Assembly: GCF_011008845.1 (NCBI RefSeq)
Contig: NZ_JAAIWM010000003.1
Coordinates: 310,001 to 374,000 of the forward strand
Length of the DNA stretch: 64,000 bases
From: Bacillus mesophilus
GTDB lineage: Bacteria > Bacillota > Bacilli > Bacillales > SA4
Direction of reading: 5' to 3'
The translations under genes were made by a program, and so were the position numbers. Below the pieces are notes generated by a model, which made no database searches, had not been told where the DNA came from, and saw only the letters and a program-made list of their open reading frames with translations. Shown here one piece after another: positions 54,215 through 62,101 of the stretch (its first letter is position 1; each line of letters opens with the position of its first letter).

Positions 54215-54716
54215 AAAACACCGACCCTTTGTGGAACAAAGTTCCTGTCCCCTCGTGCCCTAAATCGGGGATTTCGATATGAGGTAGATTCGGATCAAAG
54301 GGAAGATAAAGCTGTTTTAGTTTTAATCGTTTAGCAGCAAGGATTGCGGCAATCATGCCCTCAACCGGGAGAATGGTCCCGTCTAATGATAAAGCTCCGA
54401 TAAGACCAGCATCTTCTGGTACAGAACTCTGCAAGAAGTTTCCTGCTTTTAATATTCCAATTGCGATGGCTAAATCAAATAGTGGCCCATTTTTCTTTTG
54501 TTCCGCTGGTGATAGATTAATCGTCACCTTCATATCTAAGAGAGGAAAACCCATACTATGTAATGCTGCTGAAACTCGCTCCTTTGATTCCTTTACAGAG
54601 GCATCAGGTAACCCTACAATCACAATTGACTCTAAGCCGCTCTTCACCTGCACCTCTACTTGAACTCGATAACCTTCAAGACCTTTTAGACCGATACTGG
54701 TCACTTTTGTGGACAT
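54215..54716 (-). pseudogene. comM 5' fragment (lineage B), ends in R1
   Basis: It matches the neighbouring full-length comM almost base for base for 152 codons, up to I-P-D-L, then passes into R1 (G-T-G-T-L-F-H-K). The ATPase motifs are absent. Its upstream sequence, including GGGGGACTA before the ATG, is also that of the full-length gene, so this is a local duplicate and not the lineage seen at 44834. Confidence 0.92.
54233..54259 (+). repeat. R1 palindrome, forward, at the comM truncation point
   Basis: Begins GGAACAAAG with a loop change to TTCCTGTCC and an end CCTCGTGCC. It is the left boundary of RAYT/comM module 3. Confidence 0.9.
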
Positions 54717-54906
54717 AGTAGTCCCCCTTTTCTATTATTTTTTTCACCAACAATCATGTTTTGTTTCTACAATCTACTACTAATATGGAATGGTTTTTTT
54801 AAAAAAGAGTGTTTGCTTTTATATGGGTGTAACCGTCTAGTAGAATGAAACAGGGGATTTTCAGTAGATCTCATGAGGCAATGAGTGGAAAATAGTTTTA
54901 AATATC

Positions 54907-55665
54907 TTATGCTTTAAGGATCACACCTCTGCTGATGCCCGTTAGTCTTGCAATTTGTCTTGTAGATAACCCCTGTTTTCTTAAAGTTCTCAAGTAATGA
55001 TCTCTTTCATCCCTCTTTATCTTTTGAAGATCAATGGAATGATTTACGTGACATATATGTTTAATGATATCGATTGCCTCTTTATCTGTAAGTCTTTTAT
55101 TTTCAGATACATCTAAAAATTTTCCATCACTTTGTTTTTGATGAAACTCTATAAATAACGTTAAAGCTTCTTTAGGATTATTGTGAAAGATTCGCAGAAT
55201 AAAATCTCTGTCAATCATGCTACAGTTGGTCACATATTCAGAATAACTGCTCCATTTATAGGTAGAAATCTTCTTGACCATACCTGCCTTAAGAGGATTT
55301 TGGTGAATGTATCTAAGAACATTTAATAAGTAGTTAACATCTTCAACGACTTCACTTCTAAATCGATCCTGAAATAAATGTCCACTACGGTCATACTTCA
55401 TGTTGTACCAATAGACAAAGCTTGCCCCTAGTCTCCTCATCACAATTTCTAACTTTTCTACTCCCTCCTTAATCAGAAGGTGAACATGGTTGCCCATAAG
55501 ACCATAGGCATAAATCTAGTATCCACTTTTTTCTTTATTTTTTTGAAGGATCTGCAAGAACACGGTCGCATCCTCATCCTCCTCAAATATGGTTTGCCGG
55601 TTAATTCCCCTTACAATAATATGATAAATTTTTGTTCCACTTTTTCTTCTTGCTCCTCTTGGCAA
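54907..55665 (-). pseudogene. RAYT pseudogene with an in-frame stop
   Basis: A full-length RAYT of a second lineage, starting at TTG 55665 (L-P-R-G-A-R) behind AAAGGATG. TAG at 55516-55518 interrupts it just before the HUH motif (Y-stop-I-Y-A-Y-G-L-M, then G-N-H-V-H-L-L-I). The rest, with R-Y-I-H-Q-N-P and the C-terminal helix-turn-helix, is intact. One base change would restore it. It sits 190 bases upstream of the comM fragment. Confidence 0.92.
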
Positions 55666-55707
55666 ACTATCAGCATCCTTTCATTACTTATCGAAGTATA
55701 GAATCAT

Positions 55708-55944
55708 ATAGTTATCATGTTACGTTCTAATGGAAGTGATCATATTGAGGGAAAATATAAACTATATTAAAGAGGTGGAAAAAAGGAAGGTTTCTATGGG
55801 GATTAAGGAAAGGATTGTAGTTTTTACTTTTGAAGAAATTAAATGGAGAGAAATGATAGTTTTATACTACCATCTTTTTCTGTTTTATGCCCTAGTAAAT
55901 TTCAAAATATTTAAAAAAGAGCCAGGAGAACCGTCCCCCTGGCT
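55708..55944. repeat. comM upstream block, copy 2 (RAYT-filled site)
   Basis: About 220 bases matching 53097-53324, ending in the R2 singlet AGCCAGGAGAACCGTCCCCC then TGGCT (55919-55944). Confidence 0.88.
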
Positions 55945-55949
55945 TTCAT

Positions 55950-56067
55950 ATTGAGACTATCATTTGAGGTGAAGGCCAGGAGAACAAAATCGTAACGCCT
56001 GGCTTTTTAATAGGCCACTATGGACAACTGTATTTCTGCTGGGACAAAGTCCCTGTCCCCTCGTTCC
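55950..56067. repeat. Composite 120-bp repeat, copy 2
   Basis: It matches 32627-32747. This copy keeps GGCCAGGAGAAC and CGCCTGGCTTTT, which pair as a hairpin that copy 1 has lost. Confidence 0.75.
56041..56067 (+). repeat. R1 palindrome, forward
   Basis: Begins GGGACAAAG, ends CCTCGTTCC. It is the right boundary of RAYT/comM module 3. Confidence 0.92.
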
Positions 56068-56153
56068 TCCGATAACCGTTCCCATGTTTTCCCCCAAAAA
56101 ATAATTGGCAACCTTTTCCGAGTTAGCTCGTATTAATCTAGGAGGTGAATACT

Positions 56154-56591
56154 ATGAAGTTAAAAGATATAAAAAATATTATTTATCAGTCTGAAGACAA
56201 AGAATTACTAAATTTTATTAATGATCATTTTGCTCACTCTAAGAATAAAAGGGTTAATGATTATAAGAATAACTTAGACTTGTTAAAGAGATTAGATAAA
56301 GATACTATAAGATTTGCAATTGCAAGAATGAAGAAGAGTGAACATAATAACGATTTAACAATACTTTCTCCAGTTATAACTATATTACTATCAATCTTCA
56401 CTTTAGCTTCTTCAGTATTAGCAATTCAACTAAGAGATCTTGTATATCTAGCTTACTCGTTAAGTCTAATTATGATTTTGGCTATACTTACCCAAATTAT
56501 AAGACTAATCCCACAGGTTAAATCAAGAAAGTTGAATGCGATTTTATTTAGAAGTCTTTTAGAAGATATCGAAAAAGAAAAAAAATCTTAA
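56154..56591 (+). CDS. Hypothetical two-helix membrane protein
   Basis: A 145-residue protein starting at ATG 56154 behind AGGAGGTGA. The N-terminal 75 residues are charged and helical; two membrane helices follow at about 70-90 and 95-115, then a basic tail. The layout (soluble N-terminus, two close helices) recalls holin-like or signalling adaptor proteins but no family is recognised. An inverted R1 pair follows. Confidence 0.65.
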   Translation: MKLKDIKNIIYQSEDKELLNFINDHFAHSKNKRVNDYKNNLDLLKRLDKDTIRFAIARMKKSEHNNDLTILSPVITILLSIFTLASSVLAIQLRDLVYLAYSLSLIMILAILTQIIRLIPQVKSRKLNAILFRSLLEDIEKEKKS

Positions 56592-56615
56592 GGATATTGG
56601 AGAAATACAACTCTC

Positions 56616-56675
56616 GGGACCAACAGGGACTTTGTCTAAATCTACTACGGGACAAATTCCCTGTTCCCTGGTCCC
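56616..56675. repeat. Two diverged R1 copies as an inverted pair
   Basis: GGGACCAACAGGGACTTTGTC (56616-56636) and the forward copy at 56649-56675 (GGGACAAAT, TCCCTGTTCC, TGGTCCC) are inverted around TAAATCTACTACG. Together they can form one long hairpin after the gene stop. Confidence 0.75.
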
Positions 56676-56709
56676 TCTTTAGAAAAAATCCTATCCCCAT
56701 AATCCCTAT

Positions 56710-57297
56710 TTAATATTTCTTTATTGTCTTAATTATTCTATTTTTATATTCTTCACTTACTTTTTCTATTATATATGCATCTTTATCTTTTAATCTTACA
56801 CTATACCCCATCTGTAAGAGTTGTTTATTTAACCACTTAAAACCTTCTCCTCCTTTCCCATAGTTACCATTATCATAACTTTCTAATAAATCATTTAATC
56901 TATCATCGTTTGAACTTACTTCAAAATATATAGTCTCGTTTTTATGTGTATTTTTTCTTACCTTATGTTGAACTATTAAATTAATTATCGCTGCTGTAGC
57001 AGAAATTCCACTTATAACAAGAATAATACTACCTTTTCTTAACTCTTTAATTATAGCTCTTTCTTTATATTCCCTTAAGAATAAAGAATCTCTAGTAAAA
57101 TAACCATATGGCTTTTTCTTTAGAAAAATATCTTCTGCTTTTTCAGTCTTTTCCTGTTCAATAAGTTCTCCAAGGACAACTAACTGTAAGATATCTAATG
57201 ATATATATCCTAATTCAAAAAGGGTATTTTTTTCTTTATTAATTTTTATAGTCAACTCGAACTCTAATGTTTGTTGAGCCAATTTATTTTGATCCAT
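56710..57297 (-). CDS. Hypothetical protein with one central membrane helix
   Basis: A 195-residue protein. The first 90 residues are acidic and soluble, then a single helix (S-I-I-L-V-I-S-G-I-S-A-T-A-A-I-I-N-L-I) and a polar C-terminal region with a G-N-Y-G-K-G-G-E-G-F-K-W segment. Base composition is more AT-rich than its neighbours, which suggests transfer. I do not recognise it. Confidence 0.65.
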   Translation of the reverse strand: MDQNKLAQQTLEFELTIKINKEKNTLFELGYISLDILQLVVLGELIEQEKTEKAEDIFLKKKPYGYFTRDSLFLREYKERAIIKELRKGSIILVISGISATAAIINLIVQHKVRKNTHKNETIYFEVSSNDDRLNDLLESYDNGNYGKGGEGFKWLNKQLLQMGYSVRLKDKDAYIIEKVSEEYKNRIIKTIKKY

Positions 57298-57341
57298 ATT
57301 GCTCCCCCTTATTTTAACTTATTAATTTTTAAGTATGTATC

Positions 57342-57384
57342 AAATAAAATTAAGGTAACAATCATAAAATTACCGATTGTTACC
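57342..57384 (-). terminator. Intrinsic terminator after the ugd operon
   Basis: GGTAACAATC (57354-57363) pairs with GATTGTTACC (57375-57384), and the AT-rich run beyond gives U on the minus strand. Confidence 0.8.
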
Positions 57385-57396
57385 TATCCTTAAAAT

Positions 57397-58455
57397 TTAT
57401 GAATATGAATTAACCTTCTCTAAAGCCTTCTCCTCAACCTCATAATACTCCACATACCAATCCACAAACCTCTGCAACCCTTCCTCAATAGAAGTCTTAG
57501 GTTTAAACCCTACAGCTTCCTGTAACAGGTCTGTTGATGCATAAGTAGCCGGAACATCACCTGGCTTAATCGGTTCAAATACTTTATTAAACTCAACTGC
57601 TTGCCCTAAAGTATTACTTAAGCACTTCTCCAATGTCTCAATAAACACCATAAGTTTCTCTGGATTGTTGTTACCTATGTTGTATACTTTATGCTTTACT
57701 TCTCCAGTTGGTGGTACAGTAAGAAGTCGTTCAATACCTTCAACAATATCGTCTATATAGGTGAAATCACGGTATAAGTCATTCTCAAAGTCACCATTAT
57801 TAAATATTTTGATAGATTCACCTGCAAAGAACTTATCAGTAAAGCCAAAATAGGCCATATCTGGTCTACCCATTGGACCATAGACGGTAAAGAATCGTAA
57901 TCCAGTTGCAGGGATCTTGTATAAATGACTATATGTATGAGCCATTAGTTCATTTGATTTTTTGGTTGATGCGTATAAAGATACCGGGTTGTCTACTTGA
58001 TCAGACTCTTCAAATGGCACTTTCTTATTTGCCCCATATACAGAACTGGAAGAAGCATATACAAGGTGATCTACTGGGTAATTCCTACAAGCTTCTATGA
58101 TGTTGTAAAAGCCAATAATGTTGCTTTGGATATAGACATCTGGATTTTCAATAGAATAGCGTACTCCTGCCTGTGCAGCTAAATTAATAACATAGTTAGG
58201 TCTATATTCCTCAAATAGTCTTGTAATGGTTTCCTTATCTGAGATATCTCCCTTTACAAATGTAAAGTTCTCATAAGGAGCCAATCGATCTAATCTAGTA
58301 TATTTTAAGTTCACATCGTAATAGTCATTAATATTATCAACACCTATGACTCTACATCTTTGTTCCAGTAATTTTTTAGATAGATAGTAACCTATAAAGC
58401 CAGCTGCACCTGTTACTAGATAAGTTTTACTAGGATCTAACTGCTTGTAATTCAA
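57397..58455 (-). CDS. UDP-glucuronate 4-epimerase-like (GAE/CapI type)
   Basis: A 352-residue extended SDR enzyme. It has T-G-A-A-G-F-I-G-Y-Y near the N-terminus, N-L-A-A-Q-A-G-V-R-Y-S-I-E-N-P (a GAE hallmark), A-S-S-S-S-V-Y-G and Y-A-S-T-K-K-S with the catalytic Tyr/Lys, and V-Y-G-P-M-G-R-P-D-M-A. It interconverts UDP-GlcA and UDP-GalA, using the product of the adjacent ugd. TTG 58455 overlaps the ugd end by 26 bases, so the two are coupled. Confidence 0.92.
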   Translation of the reverse strand: MNYKQLDPSKTYLVTGAAGFIGYYLSKKLLEQRCRVIGVDNINDYYDVNLKYTRLDRLAPYENFTFVKGDISDKETITRLFEEYRPNYVINLAAQAGVRYSIENPDVYIQSNIIGFYNIIEACRNYPVDHLVYASSSSVYGANKKVPFEESDQVDNPVSLYASTKKSNELMAHTYSHLYKIPATGLRFFTVYGPMGRPDMAYFGFTDKFFAGESIKIFNNGDFENDLYRDFTYIDDIVEGIERLLTVPPTGEVKHKVYNIGNNNPEKLMVFIETLEKCLSNTLGQAVEFNKVFEPIKPGDVPATYASTDLLQEAVGFKPKTSIEEGLQRFVDWYVEYYEVEEKALEKVNSYS

Positions 58456-59803
58456 GAGGCTTCGACTCCTTTACACTAGGTTTTGTTGAACGTCTTCCGA
58501 TTGAATGATATTCCACACCCATTTCTTCCATTTCATTGACATTATAAATATTTCTTCCATCCAATACTAAAGGAGTTCTCATTAGCTTCTTATATGTTTC
58601 AGGTGTTACTGCTTTCACTTCTCCCCATTCAGTAAAGATAAAGCAGACATTCGCACCCTCAAGAGCTTGCTCTATATTGGAGACATATGTAATGCTACCT
58701 CTGCCATTCTTACCTTCTGGATAAACTTTTGCAAAGTTCTCCGCTCCTACCGGATCATATGCATATATATTCGCACCCTGTTCTAATAATAAAGGTACAT
58801 TTTCAAGCGAAGCAGCTTCTCGTAAATCATCTGTACCGGGCTTAAATGTTAACCCTAGCACGGCAACTTTTAAACCATTAAAGGTAATCAGCCTTTTACT
58901 AGCTTTCTTATATAGCATCGTTTTCTGTTCCGTGTTTACATCTATAGCAGCCTTAACGGTTTTAAGATCATAACCGTTTTGTCTAGCAATATAATCTAGT
59001 GCTTTTGTGTCTTTAGGGAAACATGATCCACCATAGCCAATCCCTGCATTTAAAAACTTACTTCCAATACGCTCATCAAAGCTCATTCCCTTAGCTACAT
59101 CCTTGATATCCGCTCCAACCAATTCGCAAAGATTAGCTATGTCGTTCATATATGAGATTTTTAAAGCAAGAAAATCATTGGATGCATATTTGATCATTTC
59201 AGCTGACCTTCTATTTACTGAAACAATCGGTAAGTGGAACGGCTCATATATTTTCATCAGCAATTCTTCAGCCCATTTACTTTCTGTTCCAATAATAATT
59301 CGCTCTGCATGTAACATATCATGTACAGCTGATCCCTGTGCCAAGAACTCGGGATTTGATGCTACCTCTACTCTCACATCATTAACTAAAAAATCCTGAA
59401 TAAACTGTTCTACCTTGTCATTGGTTCCTACTGGGACTGTCGACTTTACAACCACTAAGCAGTCTTTTTCTACCGATTCAGCAATTTGCCTTGCAACAGT
59501 TGCAATATATGATAGATTAGCAGATCCATCAGGTTGCTCTGGTGTGCCTACACCAATAAGAATGGCATCTGCATCTTTATAAGCCGCTTGATAATCCGTT
59601 GTATAATTAATTCTTCCGGCTTCATAATTCTTTTGCATTAACTCTTCTAAACCTGTTTCATAAATTGGTGAAACACCAGACTTCATTAAACTCACTTTAC
59701 TTTCATCAATATCAACACAGGTTACTTGATGGCCAACCTCAGCAAAACAAACGCCCGCAACTAAGCCGACGTAACCTGTTCCTGCTACTGCGATTTTATA
59801 CAT
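58430..59803 (-). CDS. ugd: UDP-glucose 6-dehydrogenase
   Basis: A 457-residue enzyme that oxidises UDP-glucose to UDP-glucuronate. It has the Rossmann motif A-G-T-G-Y-V-G-L at residues 6-13, V-K-S-T-V-P-V-G-T, N-P-E-F-L-A-Q-G-S-A and the catalytic Cys in G-Y-G-G-S-C-F-P-K-D. AGGAGGAG precedes ATG 59803. It leads a two-gene operon with the epimerase and is separated from the upstream capsule-type genes by a terminator, so it has its own promoter. A truncated second copy lies upstream. Confidence 0.96.
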   Translation of the reverse strand: MYKIAVAGTGYVGLVAGVCFAEVGHQVTCVDIDESKVSLMKSGVSPIYETGLEELMQKNYEAGRINYTTDYQAAYKDADAILIGVGTPEQPDGSANLSYIATVARQIAESVEKDCLVVVKSTVPVGTNDKVEQFIQDFLVNDVRVEVASNPEFLAQGSAVHDMLHAERIIIGTESKWAEELLMKIYEPFHLPIVSVNRRSAEMIKYASNDFLALKISYMNDIANLCELVGADIKDVAKGMSFDERIGSKFLNAGIGYGGSCFPKDTKALDYIARQNGYDLKTVKAAIDVNTEQKTMLYKKASKRLITFNGLKVAVLGLTFKPGTDDLREAASLENVPLLLEQGANIYAYDPVGAENFAKVYPEGKNGRGSITYVSNIEQALEGANVCFIFTEWGEVKAVTPETYKKLMRTPLVLDGRNIYNVNEMEEMGVEYHSIGRRSTKPSVKESKPLELQAVRS

Positions 59804-59883
59804 TCTTACTCCTCCTATGGATAAGATTGATTTAAAGTATAATTACTATAAAACAATCATTTATCCCATATTAAAATACAAAA

Positions 59884-59926
59884 TAAAAAACTACAAAAAT
59901 TCCCTGGCATAAGAAATTCTGTAGTT
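59884..59926 (-). terminator. Intrinsic terminator of the capsule-type operon
   Basis: AACTACA (59889-59895) pairs with TGTAGTT (59920-59926), with inner AAT/ATT pairs. The A-rich run before it gives the U-tract on the minus strand. Confidence 0.7.
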
Positions 59927-60006
59927 AGTTAGATTACTTTATAAACTTTAGAAAATATATAAAACACATTAAATTATCCATACCCTAGATTACATACTTT
60001 TATATA

Positions 60007-60246
60007 TTAGCTGGGACAAAGTCCCTGTCCCCTCGTCCTCAGTTGTATACTCAATTCTTCCAGCAGAATAATTTTTTTCATTAACTCTTCTAAACCTGTT
60101 TCATAAATTGGAGAAAATCCAGACCTCATTAATTCTACTTTTTTTTCATCTATATCAACACAGGTTACTTGATGGCCTACTTCAGCAAAACAAACACCGG
60201 CAACTAAACCGACGTACCCTGTTCCAGCTACTGCTATTTTGTACAT
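60007..60246 (-). pseudogene. ugd 5' fragment ending in R1
   Basis: The first 58 codons match ugd ([14 protein letters not shown] and so on to E-E-L-M-K-K) at about 85-90 percent of bases, so it comes from a related but distinct ugd. A missing A in the run near 60073 shifts the frame; the other frame continues [12 protein letters not shown]. Homology stops where R1 starts at 60039. It lies about 100 bases after the acetyltransferase, so this operon once had its own ugd. Confidence 0.9.
60013..60039 (+). repeat. R1 palindrome, forward, at the ugd truncation point
   Basis: Begins GGGACAAAG and ends CCTCGTCCT. The frame reads through it (R-G-Q-G-L-C-P-S). Confidence 0.92.
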
Positions 60247-60351
60247 ACGTTAGTTTTCCTTTCTAAAAATAATTTTTATAACAGATAATCAGCATATCCT
60301 TATACAAATAACCTAATAACTACAAATTACTAAGCTTATTAAGAGTAGCCT

Positions 60352-60828
60352 TTATAAGCTCTTTATTATTGCTGGTATCCCCATTGCAACAGTCTTAGAA
60401 GGAACATCTTTAATCACTACTGCATTTGGAGCAACAACCGCATCATCACCAATCGTAATATTACCTATAACTACACAGCCTGGATATAAAGTAACATTGT
60501 CACCAATAATTGGATATTGTGCCTTACCATTCCTATCTATCTTAGACCCAATTGTAACATTTTGGTAAATACTTAGATTCTTACCGACTGATGTCCCAGC
60601 ACCAATAACTATTCCTACGGAATGTGCTATTTTAAGGTCCTTTCCAATTTTCGCCATAGGTGATATTTCGACTGAATGTAATGTAACGTTTAACCTCCAA
60701 AAAAAATGAGATAGTAATTTAAGTTTGTTATTATAAAACCAATTACTTAACCTATAGAATAATACAGCTCTAGCAGTTTTACCTGATAAAACATGCCATA
60801 ACTTAAAGATATTCTTCTTAATTAACAC
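60352..60828 (-). CDS. Hexapeptide-repeat (LbH) acetyltransferase, serine-acetyltransferase-like
   Basis: About 158 residues. The C-terminal 110 residues form left-handed beta-helix hexapeptide repeats (I-G-A-G-T-S-V-G-K-N-L-S-I, I-I-G-D-N-V-T-L-Y-P-G, I-G-D-D-A-V-V-A-P-N-A-V-V). The catalytic His is probably in I-A-H-S-V-G-I-V-I. Enzymes of this type O-acetylate surface polysaccharides or serine; the operon favours the former. The start is uncertain: GTG 60828 follows AAGGGAAG, but a longer frame to 60870 overlaps the upstream gene. Confidence 0.85.
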   Translation of the reverse strand: MLIKKNIFKLWHVLSGKTARAVLFYRLSNWFYNNKLKLLSHFFWRLNVTLHSVEISPMAKIGKDLKIAHSVGIVIGAGTSVGKNLSIYQNVTIGSKIDRNGKAQYPIIGDNVTLYPGCVVIGNITIGDDAVVAPNAVVIKDVPSKTVAMGIPAIIKSL

Positions 60829-60842
60829 TAACGTTCTTCCCT

Positions 60843-62057
60843 TCAATAACCTTTTATAGGTGTATTGCAAATAGATTTTAAATTCTTGTAAAATTCAACC
60901 CTCTTTTTTTGTAGGATATTTGACTCGTACTCTTTTGCCTTTGTTATATTAGACTGACTAACCTTTTCCATTAATGCGGGGTTATTAATAAAATTTATTA
61001 TACTATTTGCAAAACCTTCCACATCCTCAGGGTCTACTAAGTAATCACTACTTAACAATTCAGGTATGCCACTTACTGGAGTTGAAATACAAGGAAGTCC
61101 TACCGCCATAGCTTCAATTAATGCCCTCGGTAATCCTTCTGCTCTTGTAGGGAAAATGAACATATCAGAATCAATTAAAATCTCTCTTATTCTATTTTTG
61201 CTGGATAACATCCCCGTGAAATGAATACTCGACTTTATATTTAGCGAATCAGCTAATTCTTCAAAATATACCCTTTTGTCACCATCACCAATAAAAATAA
61301 CTTTTACATTATACCCCTTTTTTTTCACAATAGATAATGCCTTAATTAAGGTATCATGACCTTTAACAAAATTATTTATATTATTTGCTGTATGAACGAT
61401 TTTAAGTTCTTTCTTATTTAAAAACATTTTAGGCTCTGAGTAAAAGTCAGTTTCTAATGAAATAGTAGAATAGCTTGACTCAAAGAAATTCTTCGTGTTT
61501 CCAAATTTTCTTATATGCGAAGGGTATCTTGATTGTAAATAGTTACTAGTAACATATGACGAACCATTAGCTTCCCGACACATCTTCTTTTGATAATATG
61601 TCCAATTAAATCTGGCAATTACCCCCATAAAACCCTTTGTTACTTTTGGAGATAAACTATCCCACGGATCAGCGACCACCTCCACCGCAAAAGGCTTACC
61701 CGTTTTTCTAAATTCTTTATATAGTATAAATGATAAAGAAGAAGGTATTCTAAAGATTGCACAATCACAATCCACAATTGCAGAGCTCAACAGTTTACTT
61801 ATTCTTTTTATGTTTCCGATATATTCTTTAGGGCCGCGAAAAAACGGCATATCAAACACTTCTACGGAACTGCCATCAACCCTTAAGTAACTATCCTGGT
61901 TAATCTCCTCAACCTTCATTACCCTTGAAACCACTCTAACTTCGTTAAATACTTCTAGATATCTTTTACAAAATTCGTAATCATAAATTGTTTTACTCCA
62001 AACTTTTCCATCAGGTGTTCTATATAAATGAGCGTCTATTACAAGTAATAACTTCAC
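60843..62057 (-). CDS. GT4-family glycosyltransferase
   Basis: A 404-residue GT-B enzyme. The C-terminal nucleotide-sugar domain has H-T-A-N-N-I-N-N-F-V-K-G-H, V-I-F-I-G-D-G-D-K-R, and E-G-L-P-R-A-L-I-E-A-M-A-V-G-L-P with the GT4 E-x7-E motif. It probably adds one sugar of the capsule repeat unit on the inner membrane face. GTG 62057 follows GGGAGG and gives the usual V-K-L-L-L-V-I-D N-terminus; a longer frame to 62081 is less likely. Confidence 0.9.
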   Translation of the reverse strand: MKLLLVIDAHLYRTPDGKVWSKTIYDYEFCKRYLEVFNEVRVVSRVMKVEEINQDSYLRVDGSSVEVFDMPFFRGPKEYIGNIKRISKLLSSAIVDCDCAIFRIPSSLSFILYKEFRKTGKPFAVEVVADPWDSLSPKVTKGFMGVIARFNWTYYQKKMCREANGSSYVTSNYLQSRYPSHIRKFGNTKNFFESSYSTISLETDFYSEPKMFLNKKELKIVHTANNINNFVKGHDTLIKALSIVKKKGYNVKVIFIGDGDKRVYFEELADSLNIKSSIHFTGMLSSKNRIREILIDSDMFIFPTRAEGLPRALIEAMAVGLPCISTPVSGIPELLSSDYLVDPEDVEGFANSIINFINNPALMEKVSQSNITKAKEYESNILQKKRVEFYKNLKSICNTPIKGY

Positions 62058-62101
62058 TATTAACCTCCCATTTAGAATCAATTTCTAAGTCGATATTTTA
62101 T

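Larger units (their letters stand above)
55666..56153. other. Intergenic repeat region, no gene
   Basis: Filled by the comM upstream block, an R2 singlet and the composite 120-bp repeat, listed separately. A 74-codon frame in it is the repeat block read through, so I do not call it. Confidence 0.65.

Noticed and set aside
55730..55954. A 74-codon plus-strand frame near the third RAYT
   Set aside because: It is the comM upstream repeat block read through; its homologue at 53097 is not open and no conserved protein pattern is seen.
3848..60039. R1 as a simple intrinsic terminator family
   Set aside because: No T-run follows the hairpin, several copies lie upstream of genes or inside coding frames, and separate terminators exist beside it.
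3848..60039. R1 copies as a CRISPR array
   Set aside because: Copies are kilobases apart with no regular spacers and no cas genes.
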